NCBI GenBank assembly: GCA_027382625.1
Contig: JAJKFJ010022115.1
Coordinates: 50,681 to 114,680 of the forward strand
From: Tetmemena sp. SeJ-2015
Taxonomy: Eukaryota > Ciliophora > Spirotrichea > Sporadotrichida > Oxytrichidae
Reading direction: 5' to 3'
Length of the DNA: 64,000 nt
This document shows positions 24,994 to 36,345 of this stretch, piece after piece; within the stretch, counting starts at the first letter, position 1; each line of letters begins with the position of its first letter. The notes beneath the pieces were generated by a model. It saw only the letters and a list, made by a program, of their open reading frames with translations, did not search any database and was not told the origin of the DNA. A program made the translations under genes and the position numbers.

Positions 24994-27209
24994 ATGAATA
25001 ATCATTTATAATTACAAGTTATTTAAGCTATCGATTAATTGAGAAGCAGACTCTTTAACGAGATGACGCCACAGTATAATCCTGACCAGCCACATGGCTT
25101 CAACTATAAAGATCATAAAACAGACAAAGCCAATACTCTCGTAGAGGTAAGGCATTCCCCTCTCATTTCTCAACCTCTAGGAGGTAGAACTTGCAACCTT
25201 AACTATTCCTCCATAGGACATATTAAAATATTCTGCTTATTTATAAGGAGAGAAAGGGGTTAATACAAAGAACCTCAAAGCTTACCGATACTCGGGACGG
25301 TGGGTAGTATTCAGCATTCGAAGACTAGATAGAGGATGAGGAAGAAGGGTCTAAAGATGACAAAGCCCAGGGTTAGGCTCCAACGGAGATCGGGGTCTAC
25401 TCAAACGACCCCATCCCCTTCTAATTTAGTTGGAGAAAACTCTGGGCATTCTCTGGTCCTGGACTATTGATGTCAATCGCTTATCTTGACCCCGGCAATA
25501 GTAAGTCTTCTCTCTTAAACGAGAGAAACTGATAATTAATACTCTCACTTAAGAAGAAATTTTTTAACAACATCTAAAGTTGAGATAATCCTTCTTATGT
25601 TATTTTGCTGGGGACCTTGGAGCTGGAAATGCAGCTGGATATAGACTACTTTGGGTTTTGTTGAGCTCTACCGCCTTAGGTCTCTTCTATTAGATACTCG
25701 CAGCAAGACTAGGCGTGGTAACTCAAAGAAACTTAGCAAGGCTTTGTAGAGAATAGTACCCCAAGTACGTTCGAATCATACTTTGGCTGATGACAGAAGT
25801 CGCAATTATCGGTTCAGACATATAGGTAATAAATCGACTCATAATTTATCAATCACTCATTTAAACTATTTCGCTTATTTAATAAATATCTTTAGGAGGT
25901 GATTGGATCTTCTATAGCTTTCAATATTCTCTTTGGACTTCCTATATGGGCAGGAGCTATCATTACCATCCTTGACTCACTCATCTTTCTTTTCATTCAC
26001 TATTTTGGAGTGAGAAAGCTTGAGGTACTACAACTTGAAGTCTAACTAATGAGCTTTATAGGGTTTCTTTGCTCTGCTAATTGGAACGATGGCTATATGC
26101 TTCTTCATCAACTTTTTCATAGTGGGTCCTAACTTTGGGGATTTGATGTTCGGTACCTTTGTTCCTACAATTCCTGAAGGTACCGCTGGTCAAGCCATAG
26201 GTTTGATTGGAGCAGTCATCATGCCTCACAACTTGTACCTGCACTCGTCACTTGTCCTTTCAAGAAAGATCAATTCAAAGAGTGCTAGACAAGTTCATGA
26301 AGCCAATATCTACAACTCGATTGAGAGTGGAATCTCTCTCTTTGTGTCCTTCCTCATTAACTTCGCTGTCGTTGGAACTTTCGCTTATTACCACAATAAG
26401 GGCTTTGATGATTTAAACCTAAGAAACGCTGAAGTTGCCTTGCAAGAAACTTTTGGCAACTTTGCTCGCGTAATCTGGGGAGTTGGTCTTCTAGCTGCTG
26501 GTTAGTCATCTACTATGACTGGAACCTATTGTGGTCAATTTGTAATGGAAGGTTTCTTCGATATCAAGTTAACCATTTGGAAGAGAGTTTTGGTCACTCG
26601 TAGCATCGCCATCATGCCAGCCTTAGTTGTAGCTTTCCTACAAGACTTTGACGACGTAGATAACTACCTTAATATCCTTCAAAGCATCCAGCTCCCATTC
26701 GCACTCATCCCACTGCTTAAATTTTCCTCAAGCGACCTCGTGATGGGAAGATTTGCGAATGGCAAGTTCGCCAAATGGTTTGCCATAGTCATGGCATGTG
26801 GACTTTTCATTGTCAATGCAGTTGGCCTCATTCCTATAGGAGGTAAGGGCTCTATTAAAATATCAAGCGTCATTTAGGGTTTTAATTAGGATCCGTTTTT
26901 ATTTTAGTATTGCAAAGTTTGATAAATTTGAGATAAAAATAACAATTTTACTTATTTAGTTGCAATATTTGATATCAAAGGCGATAATCATATTATTATT
27001 TAGTACCTGGTTGGGTTTACGCTCCAGTTTCGATTGGACTTCTCATCTATGTTACTCTGATCATAATCGTAGTGCGGGCTCCAGTCTCTCCTCTTATTCA
27101 GCACAAGAATACGGAGATGGAAGAAAACTATGATAAGGTCGTAAGCTTACAAACTCGGAAATTAAATCTCCCTTCTAGAATAAACTTAAATTTATTTTAA
27201 TGTTGCTGA
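24994..27209 (+). CDS. NRAMP-family divalent metal transporter
   Basis: Exons join at introns 25147-25247, 25501-25579, 25826-25895, 26025-26061 and 26843-27003. The N-terminal ~100 residues are acidic and cytoplasmic ([14 protein letters not shown]). TM1 carries the family hallmark [13 protein letters not shown]6 carries [20 protein letters not shown], the conserved MPHN metal-binding motif. Other family blocks are [11 protein letters not shown], then [20 protein letters not shown], and [19 protein letters not shown]. The protein moves Mn, Fe and related ions with protons, probably across a vacuolar or plasma membrane. Oddity: the expected N-I-E-x-D-L following DPGN is interrupted by about 25 AT-rich bases (25585-25610, between TTGAG and GGGGACC), which knocks the frame off. 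GAC-CTT-GGA-GCT-GGA then resumes the family sequence. Confidence 0.88.
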
Positions 27210-27462
27210 CTATGAGACATCCACTAAGGCGTCTTGAATCTTTCGGTGTGAGATCGACTGATCTCAACCTTTATTCACACAATTATTAACTTTTGATTCA
27301 AATAGAATCTCCCAGGCGATCAGAACAAAGATTTGCCAAATCTTAATTACTCAATCAACAATTTAATCTAGAAATTTCCTTTTTTAATGCCTTCTTTTTC
27401 AAAAATTTAAATCCAACTTAAATAGGAAAAAATATTTTAATACACTTTTTAACTTAATCAGC

Positions 27463-28647
27463 TCAAGCCTCCTCTTCTTCTCCGTCTTGCTTATTAGCTC
27501 TGTCGGTATCTGGCTCTGGCTCTAGCTCTGGTGCAATAAGTGGTGTTGGCTCTGGTTGCTCTACAAGATCGACTGGATCTCTCTGGACTTCAGGTGGTTC
27601 AGTGGGGTTGAAGCTGACATCACCCTTCTTCAAGCCATGACCGATGTAGATGTTTGCAAATTTGCCGTTTTACGCTACCGTAACTGCACCAGGCCATCTG
27701 AGAGATCTAAGAACATTGACTGCATAGGTGACTGTTCCTTCCTTGGGTGGTAGTTGATTGTAAGGTTAGATGTCTCCCACTACCTTTGAAAGCCAAGCTA
27801 CCTCCAAACCTGGATAGGGGGCATCAGTCTGCAGGGCGGTATATCTCTCTTCAGTCTGGGGATCTTCAGTTGCCAGTTTGCCCATTAATTCTTCCTTCTC
27901 CTCTTCGCTCAAACCCTTGGGAGCTAGGTGAGTCACTCTTCCAGCCTTCAATATTAAGATGCAATTAATTCTTCAAGATCAGTGGATGTTAGTGAGCCCA
28001 CACTTCAAGGCTTGTTAGGTCAGATGGGTTGGTAGGCACTGAGAAATCTTCAGCATAGACCTCCTTACCAGTCTCCTCATCAGTTGCTAAGAGTCCCTTG
28101 GGGATGATTTGAGTACCATGAGTGATTCTAGCAATTTGAGCTCTCAAGAAATGTCTTTCCTTGCCGGGGAATGGAGGGTTTGAGTTTATAGCTGCGTTCA
28201 AATCTCCAGTGAAAACTTATAAAAGGAGGAAGTAATTTCGAAAACGTACTTGATCATTCTTGCGAGTTGAAGGTGGTCAGGGTGCACATCTGGCAGTTAT
28301 ACCCAGTCATCTAAGACGTTGTCTGCAACCCAATACACTAAATCTTATTAATTAATACCTAGAGTATATCTGTTATAGTCTAGGTTTAATTTGTTGACTC
28401 CCTCTCCTCTCTTTTCTTGGAAATAGTTAGAGCTATCTTCCTCAGAGACATCTAAAACGCCCTCAACAACCCAATAATCCTTGACTCTGCCATAGATCTT
28501 TCCCCAAAATCTTAGCTTAGAAGCTCCAGAAAGAATTGAAAGTCTCCTCAAAGACTTGCTTAGCTTGTAAGTTTCATCTTCTCCGAATGAAATGCCAGCC
28601 CATTCAAAAATTCTTGCCTCATCTATAATGTCTGGCAACACAACTTG
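27463..28647 (-). CDS. RSP4/6: Radial spoke head protein RSP4/6 (RSPH4A/6A homologue), main part
   Basis: Encodes all but the first ~70 residues of a radial-spoke-head protein, the T-shaped axonemal complex that signals to dynein. Family blocks in order: LPDIIDEARIFEWAGISFGE, then KLRFWGKIYGRVKDYWVVEG, EKRGEGVNK, VYWVADNVLDDWVQLPD, GDLNAAINSNPPFPGKERHF, RAQIARITHGTQIIPKG, LRSLRWPGAVTVAQNGKFAN and IYIGHGLKKGDVSFNP, with an acidic C-terminus (DGEEEEA, TGA 27463-27465). A 21-nt GT-AG intron lies before VYWV. Two repeat-flanked insertions (27946-27970, 28211-28239) must be removed to keep frame. The normal N-terminal region is absent here; a matching piece lies at 36346-36560 on the same strand. 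Confidence 0.9.
27946..27970. other. IES in RSP4/6, 25 bp, pointer TTGAAG
   Basis: On the coding strand TTGAAG flanks an AT-rich piece with no GT-AG ends. Removing 25 bp restores EVWAHQHPLILK-AGRVTHLAPKG, matching the family. An intron cannot explain it because no GT donor is present. Confidence 0.85.
28211..28239. other. IES (or intron) in RSP4/6, 29 bp, pointer GTTTTC
   Basis: GTTTTC on the coding strand flanks this piece. Removing 29 bp gives RMIKYVFTGDLNAAINS in frame. A GT-AG intron of 30 nt is also drawable but leaves the frame one base short and hits TGA, unless a T is missing from the TTTT run. Confidence 0.7.
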
Positions 28648-28929
28648 CTAGTTTAAATAATATCAGCTAGATTTAATTTAAGAATAGTGCTTCAGGAATA
28701 TTATGGATATATTGATAAGGATATTTTAACATCTAATTATAATATATTAAACGAGAAGATTCAACTTTCACTAATCAAACTGTATTTATCCGTAACAAAT
28801 ATTGTTAAAGATTAATTAATTTTGGAACGTTCATTAAAGTATAAAAATAATATATAAGAGGAAATTACACTTATAAAAATACTTTAAAATACGCAATCGA
28901 GTTTCTTAATTCTGTTTATTAATTCCAAT
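28648..28929. other. AT-rich germline spacer
   Basis: About 280 bp of very AT-rich DNA between the main RSP4/6 part and the first nested gene. No coding potential seen. Confidence 0.5.
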
Positions 28930-29229
28930 TCATTTCTGGTGATAATTTGAGTTGTTCTTATTGATGAATTCTCTATCCTCCTTGGAAAGAAGATCAAGTG
29001 ACTATAAAATTATAACTGACTGACTTTAAGGATCTCACCGAGTTTTATGAAAGTTGAAATGAATTTTCCATTTCTGAAATTATTTCTTAACTTACCTCTT
29101 TAAGGAGATTCCTATACTTATTGATGTATTCAATTTTGCCTGGATTTTCAACTTAGTGAGCTATCTATAATTTAAATAATATATATATTTTGTGCTATAT
29201 TTGTTGTAGTTGACTTGATGATCATACAT
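28930..29229 (-). CDS. Very small nested gene (~48 residues)
   Basis: ATG at 29229 (MYDHQ) followed by a GT-AG intron, exon IAHQVENPGKIEYINKYRNL, a ~95-nt GT-AG intron, and exon SLDLLSKEDREFINKNNSNY ending HQK-TGA at 28930-28932. All joins are phase 0 or keep frame. The helix-rich residues and canonical splice sites suggest a real micro-protein; no family recognised. It lies downstream of the RCC1 gene on the same strand. Confidence 0.4.
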
Positions 29230-29356
29230 GGGATTCTTATTTTATAATAGAACTGATAGGGAAAATATTAATCAATTTAATCTAAAAATTTGGGGTCTAA
29301 GTTCACTGAACCTAGGCTTTCTTACACAGTATTTATCTCCTACTTTAGTGGAGAAT

Positions 29357-31542
29357 TCATAGATCCAACGCGAAACAGAGTTTAATTAAATTTATTACAA
29401 TTTATATTTAGTACTCTGTTTGATTACTAAGAAAATCTGACTCTTCAAGAATTACTTGATTCGATGAGAAGGATTGATTTTGGTTTTAAGATCTGACCTT
29501 CTCAGCTCGTTAAATTAGGTTCCTCCAGGCTTGAGATTTATTTGGGTCAAAGATGAGACACATTGTGAAGAATTTCTCTTCTGGGATGTTAGTTGAGTCT
29601 TAAAATGGGGAGTTCTTGGCATCATCATACCCCTCTTAAATCTTGTGATACATAAGAAAATTAAAGAGCACCAGGATCTTCTCTATACATTTGCCTGATG
29701 AACTCGTCCAAAGCTTCTTTGGCCTTTTGCTCCTCTGCGTATTGAGTCTTCGAGAATTCGAAACTTATGAAGCGATGGCACATAGAAGTTTCAGAATATG
29801 TGACATGAAGACTGATCTCGTGCTTCTTTTTCTTATTCGCATTTAGTTGATTAAAGCCCTTACTTTAAGAGAAGGCCACTCTTGATTCACTGGAAGCTCT
29901 GGGAGATGAAGGAGTTGGAGAAACGCTCTCGTGTCCCACTGGAGAGGGAGGTCTATAGTTTTCTCTGACTGGAAGGACATCATCAATTACCACCCAAGAG
30001 TGATTTCCTCCAGCATAAATTTGGTAATACATTTTTAGCTCCCAAACTAGCCAAGTGAGTAAAGGAAGTTCTAGATTCTTTGTCATTCAAACCTCTAAGA
30101 AAATTAGGGATAAGTTATTTATGCTTACAGTTATCCATGGTTTCCGTATCCACTCGCGAAAAGATCTCCCTTATCACTTAAAACCAAGGAATGATTCCAC
30201 CCTGCGGCAATACACTTTATGTTCTTACTTAATAGGTCCTTCACTAATTGAGGAGAGCAGAAGTTCTTAGTTGTCCTAAGACCGAGCTATCCATGAGAGC
30301 CATAGCCAAAGGAATAAACTCGCCCTCTAGATAAATAAGTAATTGATTATAAAGATGTCAAAAGCAAAGTGTGATGGCCGCCAGCACTTACTTGAGTTAT
30401 AAAAGGCTTAGTTTATTGAAAGGCGAACTCATTCTAAATGTTATTGATTTCCGTATTGCTGATAAAATCTTTGGGCATCTTTTAACTAATCTAGGTTTAG
30501 AGATAGCTTAGAATTCTCCTAATCCACACTCGCCGTATGTGCCTGAACCCCAAGCATATAGTTCATTATCTTGCTCACAGAGGGCTAAAGTATGAAACCC
30601 TCCAGCTGAAATTTGAATCACCTTACGATGCGCTAGATCTTAAATTTGTATGGGGAGCTCTGTGTCTTCATTGTTTCCGTGGCCACATTAAATTTAAACT
30701 AAGAAATTTATTATCCTCGGTTGTATGAGGCTCCTCCACCTCCCCATGAATAAACTTTTCCCTGAGAATCAAGAGCAACTGAGTGGAAATCTCCACAGTA
30801 AAAAATATTATATTAGTCAATTTGCACTATATTTTTTCCTAGAAGTGATTGTACTAGCTTAGGCTCATTATTTGAAACTTAAGTATTCTTTTCGCCAACT
30901 TTCTTATGGAGAGTTCCTCCCCAAGCGTATATGGTTCCATCTTGCATGAGGCAGAGAGTATGGTAATCACCGCATGCTACCTGCTACACTTTCATTCCAG
31001 GGCTGCTCTAATCAAATAAGTTGACTTGGGTGAATCGTGAGACATACATCCCATTCACAGATTAGATACCTAACTTTCCATGAAGCTAAGAGCCGCAGAC
31101 AAGCAACTCTCCAGACTTTGTAACGATTGCTGAATGATGAGAGCCACTAGATATGTGCTTTGCAGTGTGCGAAATTCTAAAGTTGCTGTTTAAGATCGGT
31201 TTAGGTAAGAAGAGGTCCTTCTATGATCCTATTCCTAATTCTCCATCTCCATTCTAAAAATAATCTTACCAAAAGTCCAAATGTAAGCTTTCTTGCTCTA
31301 GATTTCTCTATTGTATTATATTTAGCAAATAGATTTAATGTCTTATTTTTTAATTTAACAATAGCTATGTCATTGATGTTATCTGAGTTCAAAGCATCAT
31401 AGATAATCTTTACTTTCTGATTCTAATTTTGCAACATAGTTTTGTTACTTGCTGCCTCTCTTACCGGGGATTTAGATGAATTGACGTAGCTTTTAAGTTG
31501 TCTATTTTGGTAGAGCTTATGCGGTGAGACTACTGTAAACAT
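29357..31542 (-). CDS. RCC1-repeat protein with C-terminal extension
   Basis: ATG at 31542 (MFTVVSPHKLYQNRQLKSYV), TGA at 29357-29359. RCC1-type blades are seen as LTFGLL-NGDGELGIGSQKDL, SSGSHHSAIVTKSGELLVCG, VACGDYHTLCLMQDGTIYAW, GDFHSVALDSQGKVYSWGGG and AGGNHSWVVIDDVLP. These form a seven-bladed propeller used in GTPase exchange or as a scaffold. A C-terminal extension holds EEQKAKEALDEFIRQMYRED and KFFTMCLIFDPNKSQAWRNL. Two introns are only 16 nt (31254-31269 and 29615-29630), each with GT and AG ends and each needed to keep frame. The gene sits inside the 7.7-kb interruption of RSP4/6. Several middle blades cross frame changes that I did not resolve. Confidence 0.7.
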
Positions 31543-31574
31543 TATTCTAAAAATTTAAATGAGAAACTTATGGA

Positions 31575-31964
31575 ATATAATTTATTAGTGGTTTGAGTTT
31601 AATTTTGAGAATCTTCGAGGTATTAATTATAATCTCCCTCATTGGCTAAACTTTCATCATAGTTCTGCTAGCTCTAATCGAACCCCATCATTTAAAAGAA
31701 AAGCTAATACGCATATACAAAATTATTTCAAACTTGTTCTCTAGTCCAAAGTTTCCAGGAGTTTTGTGCTCTTCTTGGTAACTATCCTCTCCATCGTCGA
31801 AGTAGTGAGTCATTTATTGAAGATCATCTGCAAAACTTGGATTCTTCATAAACTTTTGCTACCCAAAAAGTTAGTCTTATTCCTAATCAATACAACATAA
31901 AAGATAAAAATTTATAATCAAGTGAGGCAAGCAGATCTTGTCGGAAACGCTAATTCATGCTCAT
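31575..31964 (-). CDS. Small acidic Gln/Asn-rich protein
   Basis: ATG at 31962-31964 (MSMNQRFRQDLLASLDY). After an intron come KFMKNPSFADDLQQMTHYFD and EDSYQEEHKTPGNFGLEN, then NYDESLANEGDYNQYLEDSQ. The last intron (gtttga...attag) leaves the phase unresolved and the end is not sharp, because the open frame runs toward the RCC1 start. It could alternatively be a 5' exon of the RCC1 gene, but the phase does not fit. Confidence 0.4.
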
Positions 31965-32092
31965 TTTTGCGTAAATTTAAATTTAAATCTATCAATTTAT
32001 AATCTATACTTAAGAAATTATCATCTTCTCAAATCTTTAAAAATATAACAAGAATAATTGAATTTAATCAGATTAAATAATTTCACATCTTG

Positions 32093-34995
32093 TGAAAGCT
32101 CCTCTGAGATAGTTTTACCTGTTTGAACTCTTTGTTCTACTTTTTAGCATTTGATAAATTTAAATTTGGGACAAAAGCCTTGTGATCGTATCTGCTGGCA
32201 CCTTGCAGACCGATCGCTCCTTCAATTTATAAAGTTTCAAGTTGTTAAGTTAAAATTACAGCCTCTTCTGCCTCTTCAATAGATCTATGTGATTCTAGTT
32301 AAATATGAGGAGGGATATTTTAAATGCCCCCTTAGTTTATGCTTTGGTGTTTGGCTTACACACTCTCAAGATTGTGAATAGGATTGAAATCCTTCGCATT
32401 TCTAGAAGAGAAAATCTTTAGCCCATGTTTTTACTTTTGCTCCTTCAACTATCTCAGTAGCTCTTCTTCAACTAAGTCCTCCGTTTGAATTAGTCTATTC
32501 TAAAACTCCTTTTTGTTAATCATCCGTAGAGTTTCTTATAGCTTTTACATGTTTTCATCTGGAAATTAAGTTCCTTTAGTGTCTTAGTATTTCAAAGGTT
32601 TCTTGAATACTTTCACTCCTATCCTTTCACCCTGATCTTGGTCTTGGCAAGAGGATTAAGTTTTTAAAGTAGAAGTATTCTGGTTTGCATCTCTTTAATT
32701 TCCAAACTTAGGCTGAAGGAAAGATTTGGTCTTATATCCGTCTTTGAATTATGATAAATATAATTCTTATTTTTCTCCTTTTTAGTTTGAGTTCTTAGAC
32801 TTGTTCTTCAACTCGTTTATCTATTGCTATAGAGACTATTAAATAAGGGCCCTAAATTTTTATAATGGCTAATGGTTATCTAATAAAATTAAGTACCCCA
32901 TTTTATTAAACTTTTTAGTCTTTCTTTTTTTCCTCTTCCAGCTTTTAAATCTTGATCATCATCTGTTATTCTTTTGAAAAGACTGCTCAACTCATCCCCA
33001 TTAAAAGGCTTAATTTTCTAATTTTGTCCACCAAGAGAAATTCCATCCTCATTCCCATCATTGTAAACCCATTTAGACCTATCCTAGTTAGGATTCCTCT
33101 CAGGACTTTACCTACTATCAGCCGAGCTTTGAACACCCTACGCTTTTGTAAGAGTTGACTAATTCTTTGAATGATTATAGAAATCTTATTAAGAGACATG
33201 ATTACTAATTGCTTGCGAGAAAACGCTCTCTAGGTTCTTATCATTTTCATTTTCTCTACCCTTCATTATATCAGCCAGTTCAGTATCTACCCCACTTATC
33301 CCCATTTGATTTTAAAGAAATATAACTATATATTTGCTTCAAAATTGCAGGTAGCATCCATCGCTTTAACAATTTTGCTGAAGCCAATAAAAGCTCTAAT
33401 TAAACTGCTTCTGTCCCTCTTAATTTTGCTGCCACTTTACATTTCTTCATCAAGCTTACCAAATATATCCTTAATGTTGTTTGACATCTCTAGAATTTTG
33501 TTTTCATTGAAAAAATTCTACCTGACTAGCTTGTTATTCTCTGTGGTTGAAATCTCATGCTTAATTTGTAGCTCTCTGTGGTCAGTGACGAGCTCTCTCA
33601 TTTTCTCATTAATTTTTGTATGCTTCTAGTTTAATTCTTTATTCTCAATAACTAGGGTCAGCTTTTGCTGGATCTCATCATCTAATTGATGCTTTATTAC
33701 TTCGTTTTCAGTTCTTAGCTCTTTCACTTCTGTGGTCACGAATTGCTAAATGAACTCTTCATCGTATTCAGTTTATACTCCTTAATTAAGCTTCTTCCTT
33801 CCATTAAGCAAAAAAGTATAATAAAATGTGGACCATGCTTATATCTGAATAGCACTTTTTTAGCAGTTTTATACTATAGACCAAGCACTCTCGAAAAAAG
33901 AAACTCGATTAGCTTCTCATACTTACTCTGTTCATAAATGGCAGCAAGAGTGTGATCAGTTTGTTTGAACTAATTTATCAAGTCAATCTAATCTACTTTG
34001 CTCATCCTATAAACTATCATCCCTAGTTCTTCACTCACTCCTGAGAACCCTATTCCTCTCTCTTTATCTTCCTCAAGATCAAGTAAATCCTCCTCTAGAT
34101 TCAAGGTCATTTTATTTATCTCTTCCTAAAGCAACTCAAGTTCTTTCTAGCTATGAGGATCATCAATAAGCTAAGTGTGCCTCTTTCTCTGGAATTTGAC
34201 AAATTAGTATTGCTTGTCAAACCAATCTCTAAGTTCTCGCTGCTAAACACTTAACCTACTTACACCTTTTTCATTGATAGTTATTTTTTCATATTCATCA
34301 ATTAGCTCCTTAAGTTTTGGCACGTTAATGAGCATCTCTTCTCTATACTTTTCATCTTTTTCAAAGTACTCCTTATAAAACTTTTACTTCTGTAGCTCCT
34401 ATTCCTATTACTTTATTAAAATTTTCTTGTCAACTTCCAATTACTCTATTCTTAACTTTAGGATAGTCATTTGCTGACTGAAGCAGGTATCTCTCTCTTT
34501 AATAAGCCTCTCGATCAAGAGATAGTATAAATCAATTGGAAGAATGGAGTGAGCTTTTTAATTTTTCAATAGATCTTCAATTTGAAAAGAATAGTGATCT
34601 AGGTTTTATTAAATCAGGCTCTCTGGATTTTTGAAATGAGCTCTGTAGTCTAAAGTTTTATGCTATGAGCTTTCATATTTATTAAGCTTCTTTTCAAAAC
34701 CTTACAGATACATCTCAAATCAATAATTTATGTAAAAATGTGTCTATTTGTTGGTTTCTAATTTAGCGAATTGTTGTTTTATCATAAGCGGTTCTATTTG
34801 GTAGTTGCTAATTATTCTCTATGGTCATACTTTAAGTGTTTAAATCGTCTTAAGAGTTCAATTCGTTGTTTAAGGGTAATAAAATTTAAGAATAATTTAT
34901 AGTAATTCTCTTTAGGATAAGAGATAAGCCTCACTCTATGAATTTTTATAATCTTTTCTTTGCTCTTGATGCTAAGAATCCTGTTTCATATTCAT
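32093..34995 (-). CDS. Long coiled-coil protein, probably ciliary/centriolar
   Basis: ATG at 34995 (MNMKQDSQHQEQRKDYKNSQ), TGA at 32093-32095. Most of the ~930 residues form helical heptads: LRIEQLEVDKKILIKQQEQE, LNLEEDLLDLEEDKERG, KHTKINEKMRELVTDHRELQ and KHEISTTENNKLVRQNFFNE. A polar region follows (DSRQSPERNPNQDRSKWVYN), then further helix (LRMINKKEFQNRLIQTEDLV) and a Gln-rich tail. Length and composition resemble axonemal or basal-body coiled-coil proteins, but no named family is certain. One short intron and one frame change occur near the N-terminus (34730-34870). Open plus-strand frames at 32952-33937 are antisense shadows. Confidence 0.6.
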
Positions 34996-35152
34996 GACAT
35001 GTTTAGAATTTTATGAGAAGTTTCTTATCTAAAATCTAGTTTTATAATGAGTATCATTATTAATATATACTTTAAAACTCATTTTGAGAAAAGGTATCTT
35101 GGATATTATTATCAATTCTTTACTTGATGAGGTTACTTTAGTAATTGATCAT

Positions 35153-35929
35153 TCATATTTGCTTGTTTGCAAACTGCCTATTCTTTGATTAAAAGAGCTG
35201 ACTTTATCGGTTTCTATCTCTAAAAGTCTTGAGCTTCCCTTGCCTTTTCTAAGCCAAAGATTTCAACTCATTCTACCCATTAAACTCGTCGTTGTAATCT
35301 GTAGATATCTAGAAGGTTTAGAGTATTTCATTAGGAATGTTATTATGACTGCTGCTATCCTCCGAATCCTGATTTATCATTTAGGTGTCAATTTCCTTAT
35401 CCACTTTTATTTTCTTGAGCTCTTAGTAGCGTTGCATAAAGTTTCTGGTTTAACTATTTTTGAGATCATTAATATCTTCCTGAACTACTTAAGGCAAGGC
35501 TCTCGTTTTATAAAGAGTCTAGTCTCTTTTTGTAAAACTCTCTTGTTTAAATTAATTCTCTACAGATCTAGGTTAGATCTAAGTCCTCCTCATATGAGAA
35601 TCTTCAAATATGCTGATTGGAGAGTGGCTGTTCTTATTATGCTTGCCTAATAAATCTACAGATGCAAGGCTATCGTCAGTCAGGGTATGGGCAGATTGCT
35701 TTTATGTGTTTATATAAGTCTTCTGCTAGGGGTTAAACTAGTTACTCCTCAGCTTCATCTGTATCAGATTTAAATTAATAGTTTCACTCAGAAATTATAG
35801 ATTGTTAAATCTGGTACTGGGCAATTTGACTTCTGAGCTAAGATTGAGAAACTATGTCTTTGCAAAATCAGAATTCAAAATTCTATCCTCTTAATGTTCC
35901 TGCTTACCATCAGCTGCGATTTAATTCAT
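35153..35929 (-). CDS. Single-exon polar protein, 258 residues
   Basis: Uninterrupted frame from ATG 35929 (MNQIAADGKQEHQEDRILNS) to TGA 35153-35155. It contains LLGKHNKNSHSPISIFEDSH, VENQFKQESFTKRDQTLYKT and NFMQRYQELKKIKVDKEIDT, and ends KNRQFANKQI. The plus-strand frame at 35240-35650 looks membrane-like but is antisense. No family recognised. Confidence 0.6.
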
Positions 35930-36028
35930 TTTCTAGTTATCACAATAATATAATGAATCTTGAACTAATATAAGAAACCACTTTCTAATATCCTTTTAAT
36001 TTTATATTCTTCGAAAGATTGATTATAT

Positions 36029-36268
36029 CTTTCAATATATTTTACCTTTAATATCATAAGTCCGTTGAGCAATTGAGTTTTTAGGGTTTGATAAGTTTCT
36101 AAAGTTGATTGATAAATTCTTAAAGGACTTGTTCGAGCTTTGAATATTGTTTATAGGGGTGAAGTACTTTGAAGCAGTTAGGGAGGCAAAATTTGTAGCT
36201 GTAGTAGGTGTGGGGTGCTTCTGTAGACTCAAATCATTTTGAGAACTGCTGAACAACTGATTCTTCAT
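36029..36268 (-). CDS. Small Ser/Asn-rich protein or exon
   Basis: ATG at 36268 (MKNQLFSSSQNDLSLQKHPT) to TGA 36029-36031, 79 residues, low complexity (PINNIQSSNKSFKNLSINFR). The bases before AATCAG end in AG, so it could instead be spliced in phase to the RSP4/6-like N-terminal piece upstream, forming a short separate protein. That is the main alternative to the long-range RSP4/6 joining. Confidence 0.35.
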
Positions 36269-36345
36269 TATACAAAGAGTAATATTATTTTATTTGCACT
36301 CTATCAAACATAAATTCACATTTTGCAAATCAAATTTACTTCATT

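Larger units (their letters stand above)
28643..36345. other. 7.7-kb interruption of RSP4/6, pointer CAAGT, holding six other genes
   Basis: On the minus strand the N-terminal RSP4/6 piece ends ...AATCCCATACAAGT and the main piece begins CAAGTTGTGTTGCC. Both share CAAGT in the same frame, so excision gives ...KIKNPIQVVLPDIIDEA. Six minus-strand genes (28930-36268) lie inside. Equivalent to a nested (Russian-doll) germline locus; a giant GT-AG intron (CAA|gtaatg ... actag|CAA) is also in frame. Confidence 0.6.

Noticed and set aside
33306..33629. Hydrophobic plus-strand open frame resembling a membrane protein
   Set aside because: Antisense shadow of the coiled-coil gene on the minus strand.
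35240..35650. 136-residue hydrophobic plus-strand open frame
   Set aside because: Antisense to an uninterrupted 258-codon minus-strand frame with natural composition.
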